Below, in pieces: positions 16,790 through 24,873 of a DNA stretch of 60,202 bases. The position numbers were made by a program, and so were the translations under genes. Position 1 is the stretch's first letter. Every line of letters starts with the position of its first letter. The notes below the pieces were generated by a model, which was not told the origin of the DNA, ran no database searches, and saw nothing but the letters and a program-made list of their open reading frames with translations. The stretch lies in contig JAEYKW010000019.1 in NCBI GenBank assembly GCA_023408075.1, forward strand, positions 1 through 60,202, written 5' to 3'. This DNA comes from Bacillota bacterium. GTDB lineage: Bacteria; Bacillota; Clostridia; Christensenellales; SZUA-584.

Positions 16790-18844
16790 ATGAAATGGTT
16801 TAGGAATTTAAGGATTTCAGTGAAGCTGTTATCCGCGTTTTTGGTGATCGCTGTGATGGTTGCCGTCACAGCATTATTGGGTGTTGGTGCAATGATGGAG
16901 GCAAACACCCAATACCAAAGCCTGTTCGTTAATCATGGCAACTCGCAGGGCTATTTGGGGTATGTGTTCGGTGAGTACCAGACGGAACGTTCGTTTTTGA
17001 GGGACATCGTCATTGACAAGAATTTTGAAAAGGCATTGAAAACTCAGGAAACGGCGGCTCAGTCCGATACGGGACTGATGAGCAATCTTGAGCTTTTTAA
17101 GGCCACTTGCCTGACTGAAGACGAAAAGGCGATGTATGCCGACCTCGAAAAGAAGATCAATGCGTTCCGGGATATTCGGGATCAGATCATCAGTGCAGGG
17201 GTTCAGGGGGATTTTGACAAGGCCTATGAATTGCTCAGGGCAGACAGCTCCGCCGTCATCATCACGGAGGCGACAAACGCCGTTGAAGGCGCTGTGGCAT
17301 CTAACGTCGAGATCGCCAATAAATTGATGGACGAAGAGGAAAAGAGTGCGGCATCCACAACGATGACGCTGATCATTGTTTCGGGTGTGTCCATCGTCCT
17401 CGCGGTCTTCTTAGGTATTTACATATCACGCATGATCAGCAAGCCGGTGCGGCAGCTTAACAATGCAGCAAAACAGCTGGCCGTCGGCGACACAAATATA
17501 CAGTCGGTAAATTATCGTTCCAAAGACGAAGTGGGCCAGCTGCTCGATTCCTTCAGAGATATTCTCAAAGCGATACAGGCCCTCGTTGCGGATACGAATA
17601 TGCTGACCGAAGCGGCTGTGGCCGGAAAGCTTTCCACCAGGGCCGATTCGGATAAGCATCAGGGCGATTATAAGAGAATTGTAGAAGGCATCAACAATAC
17701 GTTGGATGCGGTGATTGAGCCGGTGACCGAAGCGAGTGCCGTGCTTGAAGAGCTCGCAAAAGGAAATCTTGGAGTCAACGTGACGGGTGATTACCGCGGG
17801 GATCACGCGGTCATCAAAAACGCGCTCAACAGCAGTATGAATACGACCAGCGGATACATCCGCGAGATTGCCGATGTTCTCGGCGAACTCGCTCAGGGCA
17901 ATCTGAATGTGGGCATTACGGCGGAATATGTGGGCGATTTCACCAAGCTCAAAGAATCGATCAATGATATCACCGCATCGCTGAATGAGCTGATGGGCGA
18001 GATTAACATTGCGGCGCAGCAGGTGGCTGCGGGCACGTCACAGGTTTCGGATGGCAGCCAGGCCATATCTCAAGGCGCCACTGAGCAGGCAGCCTCGATA
18101 GAGGAGCTCACGGCGACGGTGACGCAGATTGCCGCGCAGACACGCCAGAATGCGCTGAGCGCCAATAAAGCGAGTGAAATGTCCGGGCAGGCCAAGGACA
18201 GAGCCGTTTCGGGCAACGAACAGATGAAGTCGCTCCAGCAGGCAATGGCGGAAATCAACGAATCGTCCGCGAACATCTTTAAAATCATCAAGGTGATCGA
18301 CGATATCGCGTTCCAGACCAACATTCTCGCATTGAATGCGGCAGTGGAAGCGGCGAGAGCCGGCATACACGGAAAAGGCTTTGCGGTGGTTGCCGAGGAA
18401 GTCAGGAGCCTTGCCGCACGCAGCGCGGCGGCGGCCAAGGAAACAACGGAGCTCATAGAAGGGTCCATCAAAAAGGCCGATGCCGGCACGAAGCTGGCGG
18501 ATGAGACGGCGGCTGCACTCAAAAATATCGTTGACGGGGTGCAAAAGGCCGTGGAGCTGGTGCAGGAAATTGCAGAGGCATCGAGCCAGCAGGCTTCGGC
18601 TGTCGGCCAGGTGAACATGGGCATTGAGCAAATGTCTCAGGTGGTGCAGACCAACTCGGCCACATCGCAGCAGACGGCTGCTGCTGCTGAAGAGCTTTCG
18701 AGTCAGGCGGCCATGCTCAAGGAGATGGTGAACAAATTTGTGCTCAAAGATGCGGGCATGCCGTCTTTACCGGAAAGCAAGCCGCGCACTGAACGCATGG
18801 TGGGGCACATTGAGCTCGGCGACGGCGGTTTCGGCAAGTATTAA
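16790..18844 (+). CDS. Methyl-accepting chemotaxis protein 3 (multi-HAMP)
   Basis: A 684-residue receptor, clearly a paralogue of MCP1: same start (KWFRNLRISVKLL), same four-helix-bundle type sensor between helices at about 10-32 and 190-212, same HAMP plus HAMP-like repeats (GDYKRIVEGINNTLDAVIEP, GDHAVIKNALNSSMNT, GDFTKLKESINDI) and same signalling hairpin. The sensor region differs most from MCP1, as expected for a different ligand. It has its own promoter region, with a TetR-like palindrome, and a good GGGAGATGGG site before the ATG. It ends in GFGKY. Confidence 0.95.
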   Translation: MKWFRNLRISVKLLSAFLVIAVMVAVTALLGVGAMMEANTQYQSLFVNHGNSQGYLGYVFGEYQTERSFLRDIVIDKNFEKALKTQETAAQSDTGLMSNLELFKATCLTEDEKAMYADLEKKINAFRDIRDQIISAGVQGDFDKAYELLRADSSAVIITEATNAVEGAVASNVEIANKLMDEEEKSAASTTMTLIIVSGVSIVLAVFLGIYISRMISKPVRQLNNAAKQLAVGDTNIQSVNYRSKDEVGQLLDSFRDILKAIQALVADTNMLTEAAVAGKLSTRADSDKHQGDYKRIVEGINNTLDAVIEPVTEASAVLEELAKGNLGVNVTGDYRGDHAVIKNALNSSMNTTSGYIREIADVLGELAQGNLNVGITAEYVGDFTKLKESINDITASLNELMGEINIAAQQVAAGTSQVSDGSQAISQGATEQAASIEELTATVTQIAAQTRQNALSANKASEMSGQAKDRAVSGNEQMKSLQQAMAEINESSANIFKIIKVIDDIAFQTNILALNAAVEAARAGIHGKGFAVVAEEVRSLAARSAAAAKETTELIEGSIKKADAGTKLADETAAALKNIVDGVQKAVELVQEIAEASSQQASAVGQVNMGIEQMSQVVQTNSATSQQTAAAAEELSSQAAMLKEMVNKFVLKDAGMPSLPESKPRTERMVGHIELGDGGFGKY

Positions 18845-18854
18845 TTCAATAGCG

Positions 18855-18898
18855 TAATGGTTTCTGCGCGGGGTATTTTCCGCGCAGAAACTCATTAC
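18855..18898 (+). terminator. Terminator-like hairpin after MCP3
   Basis: TTTCTGCGCGG / CCGCGCAGAAA, with an outer GTAATG / CATTAC extension. Only a weak T-tract follows (CTTTT). Confidence 0.65.
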
Positions 18899-18968
18899 TT
18901 TTGAAAAATGCATGTACCCGGTGTGCAGAGTCGGCCTGCAGACCTATAATTATTTTCATAAAAAGGTA

Positions 18969-18996
18969 TTGTATTATACAATTTATGTGGTATAAT
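18969..18996 (+). promoter_or_regulatory. Promoter of the c-di-GMP riboswitch RNA
   Basis: TTGTAT at 18969-18974, a 16-base spacer, and TATAAT at 18991-18996 with an extended -10 (TGG before TATAAT). The -35 is part of the small inverted repeat TTGTATTATACAA. Confidence 0.7.
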
Positions 18997-19027
18997 AACA
19001 AAAACTGAATGTTTGATATTGGCTTTT

Positions 19028-19115
19028 GAGCCGATAAAGGCAAACCCGGTGAAAACCGGGGACGCAAAGCTACGGGGTCTAAATCTTTACGACATGACAG
19101 CCCGGCCGCCGAAGA
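19028..19115 (+). ncRNA. Cyclic-di-GMP-I riboswitch (GEMM-I aptamer)
   Basis: The conserved core is plain: AAAGGCAAACC, the P2 hairpin CCCGGTGAAAACCGGG, GGACGCAAAGCTACGGG, TCTAAAT, and ATGACAGCCCGG on the 3' side. These match the GEMM-I consensus that binds cyclic di-GMP. A promoter lies 30-60 bases upstream. A T-run (AGTTTTTTTATTT) directly follows the aptamer, so premature termination is a likely output. No convincing coding sequence follows before the terminator at 19350. The only ATG reading frame nearby is 18 codons at 19166 without a ribosome binding site. Confidence 0.9.
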
Positions 19116-19349
19116 TTGAAAGTTTTTTTATTTGCGCCTAAACCCTGATTCGCAGGGTTAAATAAATGGGGAGAAATATCAAGCACAGACGCACAAAAAA
19201 AACAATACTGACCTGCTTTTAAGCAGGCTGATCGTACCACATTCGCACTACATTCACACAACGTGGCTGGAAAAGGAACGACAAGCATTTGATTGACAGC
19301 AACCAACCCATTCCCCTGACATTGTTATTATCCGAAAAGGCGAGGGAAA
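19116..19349 (+). other. Non-coding stretch downstream of riboswitch
   Basis: About 230 bases with two small hairpins (AACCCTGATTCGCAGGGTT at 19141 and CCTGCTTTTAAGCAGG near 19213) and no plausible gene. A segment near 19260-19305 (GGAAAAGGAACGACAAGC, later TTGACAGC) faintly resembles part of the aptamer core and might be a decayed second copy. This is a weak impression. Confidence 0.35.
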
Positions 19350-19378
19350 ACCACAGCGAAGCTGTGGTTTTTCTCTTG
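19350..19378. terminator. Bidirectional terminator
   Basis: AAACCACAGC / GCTGTGGTTT stem with T-runs usable on both strands. It closes the riboswitch RNA on the plus strand and the DUF1540 gene on the minus strand. Confidence 0.88.
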
Positions 19379-19403
19379 CATTAAGAAACAATTAAAGGAC
19401 TGC

Positions 19404-19724
19404 TTATTTGGGCCGGTACGTCAGGCAGTTGCATATCACCGAATCGTGCGCATCGTCGATATCCACATTGGTGGCCCGGCAATGGAACGATTTATTAAAA
19501 GTACACTGCGTGACGTTGCACGAGATGCGCGGGGCATGGTTATCGAGCTCGCTGCCGAATTCCATGTCCGCGGGAATCACGGAAGCGGCCACAAATGTGT
19601 TCTCCTTGGTGTATGTGTCGCAATACGTCTCCTGAGACGTGTTGCTCACGAGTATCATGTTGGCGGCGCACCGTGCCTCTGAGTTGTAGACGCAATCGGT
19701 CGCCTGGCATTTTAGAGATTTCAT
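19404..19724 (-). CDS. DUF1540 protein (duplicated Cys-rich domain)
   Basis: A 106-residue protein made of two DUF1540 units, each with a C-x-x-x-x-C ... C ... C pattern: LKCQATDCVYNSEARCAA with a later YCDTY, and ISCNVTQCTFNKSFHCRA with CNCLTY. The regular cysteines suggest a small metal-binding protein; families of this kind are frequent in sporulating Firmicutes, with no settled function. AAAGG lies 8 bases before the ATG at 19724 (MKSLKC); upstream in-frame ATGs at 19733 and 19745 are too close to that site. It is monocistronic, divergent from rho. Confidence 0.82.
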   Translation of the reverse strand: MKSLKCQATDCVYNSEARCAANMILVSNTSQETYCDTYTKENTFVAASVIPADMEFGSELDNHAPRISCNVTQCTFNKSFHCRATNVDIDDAHDSVICNCLTYRPK

Positions 19725-20203
19725 ACTATTCATCCTTTCGTTCAAAGCTGTCGCACATGCTCTCTTCCGAAGAATCGGCTATGCCTGTGAGCGGGCTGAC
19801 TTGAATACAGTCGAGCCGGCAGCGGCCATTGCGGCCGTGGTTCCGGCAAGATGCAACGGTGCAGTATATCGTTTGCCTGCCTTTCAGACACATATCATTT
19901 CTCCCGGTTTTATTATTATGTCTTCAGTCAAGCGCAATTATGTGCAAAGAGCGGATGTGGCGCAAAAGTCGCGGGCGTTTCGCTTTTTTTGTCTGATATT
20001 CAGATATTATGGGTATTCTTGTCCGTTGGAGCCGGGGAGTATTGACAAGATGACGAACGCGAATATATAATGATTTTGGTCTAGAACGGCTGGAATTTCT
20101 TTAAGTACGTATTTATTCCCAATTTGACACAAATAAATTGTCGGGTATGCGTTTTATTTTGTCCGGTATTTTCATTTTTATATAATTAAAAGGAGATTCG
20201 CAT
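19725..20203. other. Intergenic region between DUF1540 gene and rho
   Basis: About 480 bases. I see the rho promoter but no gene. The plus-strand open frame at 19801-20070 starts with TTG, lacks a binding site and resembles no family I know. Confidence 0.5.
20042..20071 (+). promoter_or_regulatory. Sigma-A promoter of rho
   Basis: Perfect TTGACA at 20042-20047 and perfect TATAAT at 20066-20071 with an 18-base spacer. The rho leader is about 125 nt. Confidence 0.8.
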
Positions 20204-21793
20204 TTGGACATCAGTTTATTAAAAGAAAAAAGTTTAATGGACTTACGCGAAATTGCAAAAATGGCTGGCATTAAATCTGTCACCAAGTACCGTAAAGGTG
20301 AGCTTTTGGATATGCTTTACGAGCTCGATCGGCGCGCGAGGAACATGGAGAACAGAGAAAACAGAGAAAACAGAGAGAACAGAGAATATAAAGCTTATGA
20401 TGAGCCTGAAGATATCTATGAAGACAGCGAAGATTATGAACCGGCTGACGATTCGTATGATTCTGATGAGATTCCGACATATCAGCAGGATGTGATTCAG
20501 CGGCGCGAGCGCGAAGAGACGGAAAGAAGGCCGGAAACAAGCGAACAGGTGCCGCAGGGGGAAGAGAAAAAGATTATTGAATATGTGATGGGCAACGATG
20601 CCGTCAACGAGCTGCTGAATAAGGGCGACTGCGGCGATGCCATGGGCATACTCGAAGTGCTGCCCGAGGGCTACGGCTTCCTGCGCAGCGAGAACTATCT
20701 GCCGGGCAACAAAGACGTCTACGTATCGATGGCGCAGATACGCAAATTCAACCTGAAAACAGGCGATAAGGTGAAGGGCAAAACCCGCCCGGCCAAGGAT
20801 GCCGAGAAATTGAACGCACTGCTCTATATCGAACAGGTCAACGACGATACGGTGGAAAAATGCCTGACACGGCGCCCGTTTGAAGACTTAACGCCGATTC
20901 ACCCCGAACAGCGCCTCACACTCGAACGGTCGGATGCGATGCGCGATCTCGCGATCCGCCTCATCGATCTGATATCCCCGATCGGCAAAGGGCAAAGAGG
21001 GCTTGTTGTCTCGCCGCCTAAGGCCGGTAAAACCATCATGCTTAAAAAAATCGCCAACAGTATCACGACGAACTACCCCGATGTCAACCTCATCGTGCTT
21101 CTGATTGACGAGCGCCCCGAAGAAGTCACGGATATGCAGCGGTCCATCAAGGGCGAGGTTGTGTATTCCACATTCGATGAAAAGCCCGAAAACCACACGC
21201 GCGTGTCGGAAATGGTCATTGAGCGCGCCAAACGCCTTGTGGAGCAGGGGAAAGACGTGGTTGTGCTGCTGGACAGCATCACGCGGCTTGCGCGCGCTTA
21301 CAACCTCATCATTCCGCCCACGGGCCGCACGCTCTCAGGCGGCCTTGATCCGGGTTCGCTCTACAAGCCCAAACGCTTTTTCGGTGCCGCGAGAAACATC
21401 GAGTTCGGCGGCAGCCTGACGATTATCGCGACGGCGCTGGTGGACACGGGCTCCCGTATGGATGAGATTATCTACGAGGAGTTCAAAGGCACGGGCAACA
21501 TGGAAATTCATCTCGACAGGAAATTGTCTGAGAAGCGTATATTCCCTGCTATCGACCTGAATAAATCGAGCACACGCCGCGAAGAGCTGCTGCTTTCCAA
21601 GAAGGAGCTTGAAGGCATCTGGGCAATTCGCAAGGTGATGGCGAACGGCAACACGTCAGAGGTCACGGAACAGCTGATCGGTATGCTGGCCAAAACGCAG
21701 ACCAACGACGCATTTTTGGAAAAGCTCAAAGGCTGGCTGGGCATTTGGGATAAGGAAGGTTATAACTTCGCACCCAAGAGAGGGGGATTCTAA
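20204..21793 (+). CDS. rho: Transcription termination factor Rho
   Basis: A 529-residue hexameric RNA helicase that ends untranslated transcripts. The order is a Rho_N SAP-like domain (about 1-40), an acidic Glu/Asp/Arg-rich insert (about 45-120) containing four ENR repeats, a cold-shock RNA-binding domain (LEVLPEGYGFLRSENYLPG), and the RecA-type ATPase (Walker A SPPKAGKT, Walker B VVVLLDSITRLARAYN). It starts at a TTG, fixed by AAAGGAG seven bases upstream. The insert is longer than in the E. coli protein and is typical of some Gram-positive Rho proteins. Coding repeats at 20348-20383 (4 x 9 bp) could vary in number. Confidence 0.97.
   Translation: MDISLLKEKSLMDLREIAKMAGIKSVTKYRKGELLDMLYELDRRARNMENRENRENRENREYKAYDEPEDIYEDSEDYEPADDSYDSDEIPTYQQDVIQRREREETERRPETSEQVPQGEEKKIIEYVMGNDAVNELLNKGDCGDAMGILEVLPEGYGFLRSENYLPGNKDVYVSMAQIRKFNLKTGDKVKGKTRPAKDAEKLNALLYIEQVNDDTVEKCLTRRPFEDLTPIHPEQRLTLERSDAMRDLAIRLIDLISPIGKGQRGLVVSPPKAGKTIMLKKIANSITTNYPDVNLIVLLIDERPEEVTDMQRSIKGEVVYSTFDEKPENHTRVSEMVIERAKRLVEQGKDVVVLLDSITRLARAYNLIIPPTGRTLSGGLDPGSLYKPKRFFGAARNIEFGGSLTIIATALVDTGSRMDEIIYEEFKGTGNMEIHLDRKLSEKRIFPAIDLNKSSTRREELLLSKKELEGIWAIRKVMANGNTSEVTEQLIGMLAKTQTNDAFLEKLKGWLGIWDKEGYNFAPKRGGF
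20348..20383 (+). repeat. Four 9-bp in-frame repeats within rho
   Basis: GAGAACAGA / GAAAACAGA units, four in tandem, each encoding Glu-Asn-Arg, in the flexible acidic insert of Rho. Confidence 0.8.
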
Positions 21794-21806
21794 GGAATCT
21801 CACAAA

Positions 21807-23840
21807 ATGACGGAAAAAGCATTGCTGATCGATAAGGAACGGCTTTTTGGCAAGGCCATCTATCTCTTCTTCTGTTTCTATTCGATGGCCGTGGCACAGC
21901 GTTTTGAGATGAATATCATCTACGGTGCCGCGCTGACCATATCGCTTTCGGCTTTGGCCAGGATGTTAAAGTTTACCGTAAAGACCACATACGATCTGCT
22001 CTGGCTAAAAATACTCAAGCTGGCGCTGATCGTATTTTTTGTGCTGACATCGGTTTATATATTTGTGCTCTATCCGTTTCTCTACCGGTATGCACACACG
22101 GTGTACGCCATTTTTATTATTATATTTCCTTTGGTCACGCAGGAATCGGTGATGGCGCTGCTGCGGAGCTTAAGACGGGCGGGCAAATTGACTGACCGCG
22201 CGTGCTTGATGATATTAACGGGCGGCCCGGTTTTGTGCATCGGCGTGACAAGTGCGCTGATAGGCCTTTCCGGCATCAACGCCTGGCTGATGATTCCGCC
22301 GCTGGCGGTCGGAATGGCGCTGGATTTTTTCCGGCAGCGCACATTTTTAACCTATGCGTCCGAATACCCGAAGCCGGATACGATGGCGCAGGATTTCCGG
22401 CAGGTGGCGAGCGCGCGTCTTTTTGACGGCATGGTGATCTCGTCAGGCGTGGCGCTCAACGCGTTCATGTTCACGTATGTGCTCTATACGATGCTGCTGC
22501 ATAAAAACAGCTTTTCCCTCGACGTCTTCATCATATTCACGCTGATGACGCTTGTGTGCGCGCTTATATTCCTGTGGACATACAGGTTCGTGAGAAAATC
22601 GCTCGCCAACAAGATCGGCAAAAACGCGGCGTTTGTGCTTGGGACGGGCATTGCGATATTCGCGGTTTATGTATTTCGGGACAGCTGGTATGGGGGAGGG
22701 CTTGCGATCTCGCTGCAGACGCTGCTGCTGCTGTTCGGGCTCATGCTGCAGATGACGGCATCCATGGACCTGCGTGAAGACATACTGATGGTGGTCAAGC
22801 TGCAAAGCAGCGATGTCAACGCGGCTGCGCTCAATCAACGGACGCAGCGTCAGGAGCACTGGACCGCGGTCATTTCGGAAGTGATTGTCCTGACTGTTCT
22901 GTGCGTGCTGATTTCCGATCCGCTGATTTACGCGATGGATTTTGGGAGCTATATCGCGCTGGCGCCGCAGATCGGCAGCAGTCTGGTGGCAATTCCCGCC
23001 GCGTTTTTGGTCGCTTCGCTTGTCTATTCACTGCGGCAGCCGCTCACCCAAAAGTATAACCGCCGTCTCAAGGCTTATGTGCACGGCAAAGAAACGGGCC
23101 AGGACAACCCGGTGATGGAAAAACGGCTCAAGAGCGTGCTGATTAAAAAATACAAGAAGCGTTTTGGCGTGCATGTGATACGTATGCTGCTGAAACCCGT
23201 GATGTACCATACGGTGACGGGTAAAGAGCATGTGGACACGCTGCCCGGCATATTCGTGTTTAACCACCGCGAGGTATACGGGCCCATTGCGGCGGTGGTC
23301 TTTCTGCCGTATGATATGCGCCCGTGGATACTCGACAAGATGATCGATAAGGCGCAGATCACGGTGCATATGTATGAGGGGACGTTCAGCCGCATTCGGT
23401 GGTTGCCCGTCTTCATGAGAAAAGCTTTGGCCAAAGTGTTAAGCCCGGTGGTGGTGTGGGCGCTCAGTTCGTTCGAGCCGATTCCCGTCTACCGCGGAAC
23501 GGCAAAAAGTGTGATCAAAACGTTTGAGCTGTCCATCGAGTGCTTGCAGTCGGGCGACAGCATACTGCTCTTTCCCGAAAATCCCGAGGAGCGGTATACA
23601 GACAGTGAACAGGTCAGCGATTTTTACAGAGGCTTTGCAAATCTCGGGCGGCTATACTATAAACGGACAAAGGAATGCGTGACGTTCTATCCGGTGTACG
23701 CAAGCCAGCGTTCACGCGTGCTGCGCATCGGGGAGAGCGTGCGATACGACCCGGACAACGGGCGGCAAGAGGAAAAGCGCATTGTGGACAGTCTTTTGCA
23801 GCGGATGCGCGAGCTGCAGGGATTGGACGAAGGGCGCTAA
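21807..23840 (+). CDS. Multi-pass membrane protein with C-terminal PlsC-like acyltransferase
   Basis: A 677-residue protein. About twelve hydrophobic helices fill residues 12-410. The last 220 residues look like a lysophospholipid acyltransferase: FVFNHREVYGPIAAVVFLPY in place of the canonical NHxxxxD block, a basic/hydrophobic core, and ILLFPENPEERY in place of FPEGTR. The catalytic His is present but the paired Asp is not at its usual spacing, so activity on standard substrates is uncertain. The membrane part may flip or present the substrate. TAAGGA precedes the ATG, 13 bases after rho ends, so it may be read through from rho. It ends tail-to-tail with yigZ, overlapping by four bases. Confidence 0.7.
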   Translation: MTEKALLIDKERLFGKAIYLFFCFYSMAVAQRFEMNIIYGAALTISLSALARMLKFTVKTTYDLLWLKILKLALIVFFVLTSVYIFVLYPFLYRYAHTVYAIFIIIFPLVTQESVMALLRSLRRAGKLTDRACLMILTGGPVLCIGVTSALIGLSGINAWLMIPPLAVGMALDFFRQRTFLTYASEYPKPDTMAQDFRQVASARLFDGMVISSGVALNAFMFTYVLYTMLLHKNSFSLDVFIIFTLMTLVCALIFLWTYRFVRKSLANKIGKNAAFVLGTGIAIFAVYVFRDSWYGGGLAISLQTLLLLFGLMLQMTASMDLREDILMVVKLQSSDVNAAALNQRTQRQEHWTAVISEVIVLTVLCVLISDPLIYAMDFGSYIALAPQIGSSLVAIPAAFLVASLVYSLRQPLTQKYNRRLKAYVHGKETGQDNPVMEKRLKSVLIKKYKKRFGVHVIRMLLKPVMYHTVTGKEHVDTLPGIFVFNHREVYGPIAAVVFLPYDMRPWILDKMIDKAQITVHMYEGTFSRIRWLPVFMRKALAKVLSPVVVWALSSFEPIPVYRGTAKSVIKTFELSIECLQSGDSILLFPENPEERYTDSEQVSDFYRGFANLGRLYYKRTKECVTFYPVYASQRSRVLRIGESVRYDPDNGRQEEKRIVDSLLQRMRELQGLDEGR

Positions 23841-24451
23841 ACATCAACGCTCATTCGCCGTTGGCCAATGAGCCGGGGTTTTGACTGCCCTTGCGTGAGG
23901 TTTTGCACAAGCTGCAAAAATACTTCTTCTTTTCCGTTAATAACGCTGACTGTGGCCGATACCGATTCGGTGTAGGCAATATCGTCAAAAAGAAATCCCG
24001 CACTCAGTAGCGGCGTTTGAACGCGTGAGAAGACAGCGAAGCCGAAATCGCACCGGTACACGCTGCAGGGCACCAGCTCCACTTTGCCCGCTTCATCGAG
24101 TGTCTGCGCGATGCTCTGCGTGTAGGCGCGCACGAGCCCGCCTGCGCCGAGCAGCGTCCCGCCGAAGTAGCGCGTACAGACCGTAATCACGTTTTGCAGC
24201 CCCGACTTTTTGAGCACTTCAAGCATTGGTATGCCCGCCGTACCCTGAGGTTCTCCGTCATCGCTGTAACGCATGACGCCGTTTTCGAGCAGCCACGCAT
24301 AGCAGTGATGCCGCGCGTCATAATGCAGCTTTTTTCGCGTTTCAATGGCGGCCAGCGCGTCGGCCTCGCTCTCAACGCGGCAGACGTAACCGATGAACCG
24401 GGACTTCTTTATGACGAGCGTCGTCTCTTTTTCGTGCTTGATCGTGATCAT
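23837..24451 (-). CDS. yigZ: YigZ / IMPACT-family protein
   Basis: A 204-residue UPF0029/IMPACT protein: the N-terminal domain has KKSRFIGYVCRVESEADAL, DARHHCYAWLL, YSDDGEPQGTAGIPMLEVL and VTVCTRYFGGTLLGAGGLVRAY; a ferredoxin-like C-terminal domain follows. The family is linked to translation and stress control in eukaryotes (IMPACT), while the bacterial role is unsettled. The ATG at 24451 overlaps the stop of the GNAT gene (ATGA), so they are coupled; tyrS lies just upstream of both on the same strand. Confidence 0.93.
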   Translation of the reverse strand: MITIKHEKETTLVIKKSRFIGYVCRVESEADALAAIETRKKLHYDARHHCYAWLLENGVMRYSDDGEPQGTAGIPMLEVLKKSGLQNVITVCTRYFGGTLLGAGGLVRAYTQSIAQTLDEAGKVELVPCSVYRCDFGFAVFSRVQTPLLSAGFLFDDIAYTESVSATVSVINGKEEVFLQLVQNLTQGQSKPRLIGQRRMSVDV

Positions 24452-24870
24452 TCGTTGCGTTTGAGCCGCATCAGATGGGCCCTTGGTTCAAACCCGAGCG
24501 ATTGCCAGAAAGCGATGCCGCGCTCGTTCCACACAAACACATCAAGATCAACCGTATCGGTACCCAGTGTGGCCAGCAGTATCTGAAAGGCGGTGCGGCC
24601 ATATCCTTTGCGGCGTTTGCTGCGGCTGATATAAAAATGGCGCAAATAATACGGCTTGCGCTCAGTCATGACGAGCGCATAACCAACCACGCTCCGGCCT
24701 GTCAAAAAGACAAACGCCCGGTCTCCGCGCTTTAAAAAGCCTTCCATACACTGCTGGTACTGTTCATCCGTTTGCGCCGTATCGCTCTTTTCATCCTCGG
24801 CCAGCTCTCTGTACATGCGTGTGAGCAGCACGATGTTCGAGCACGGGCTGACTTCCATTTCGACAGCCAT
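24448..24870 (-). CDS. GNAT-family N-acetyltransferase
   Basis: A 140-residue GNAT protein. The acetyl-CoA motif A is visible as YYLRHFYISRSKRRKGYG followed by R-T-A-F-Q-I-L, and the C-terminal VDLDVFVWNERGIAFWQSLGF is the usual motif B. The substrate cannot be told. It starts right after tyrS (the stop of tyrS at 24874-24876 lies three bases before its ATG) and overlaps yigZ downstream, so tyrS-GNAT-yigZ is one operon. Confidence 0.88.
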   Translation of the reverse strand: MAVEMEVSPCSNIVLLTRMYRELAEDEKSDTAQTDEQYQQCMEGFLKRGDRAFVFLTGRSVVGYALVMTERKPYYLRHFYISRSKRRKGYGRTAFQILLATLGTDTVDLDVFVWNERGIAFWQSLGFEPRAHLMRLKRNE

Positions 24871-24873
24871 CCG

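Noticed and set aside
19801..20070. An 89-codon protein upstream of rho
   Set aside because: TTG start without a binding site, atypical composition, and the rho promoter lies at its end.
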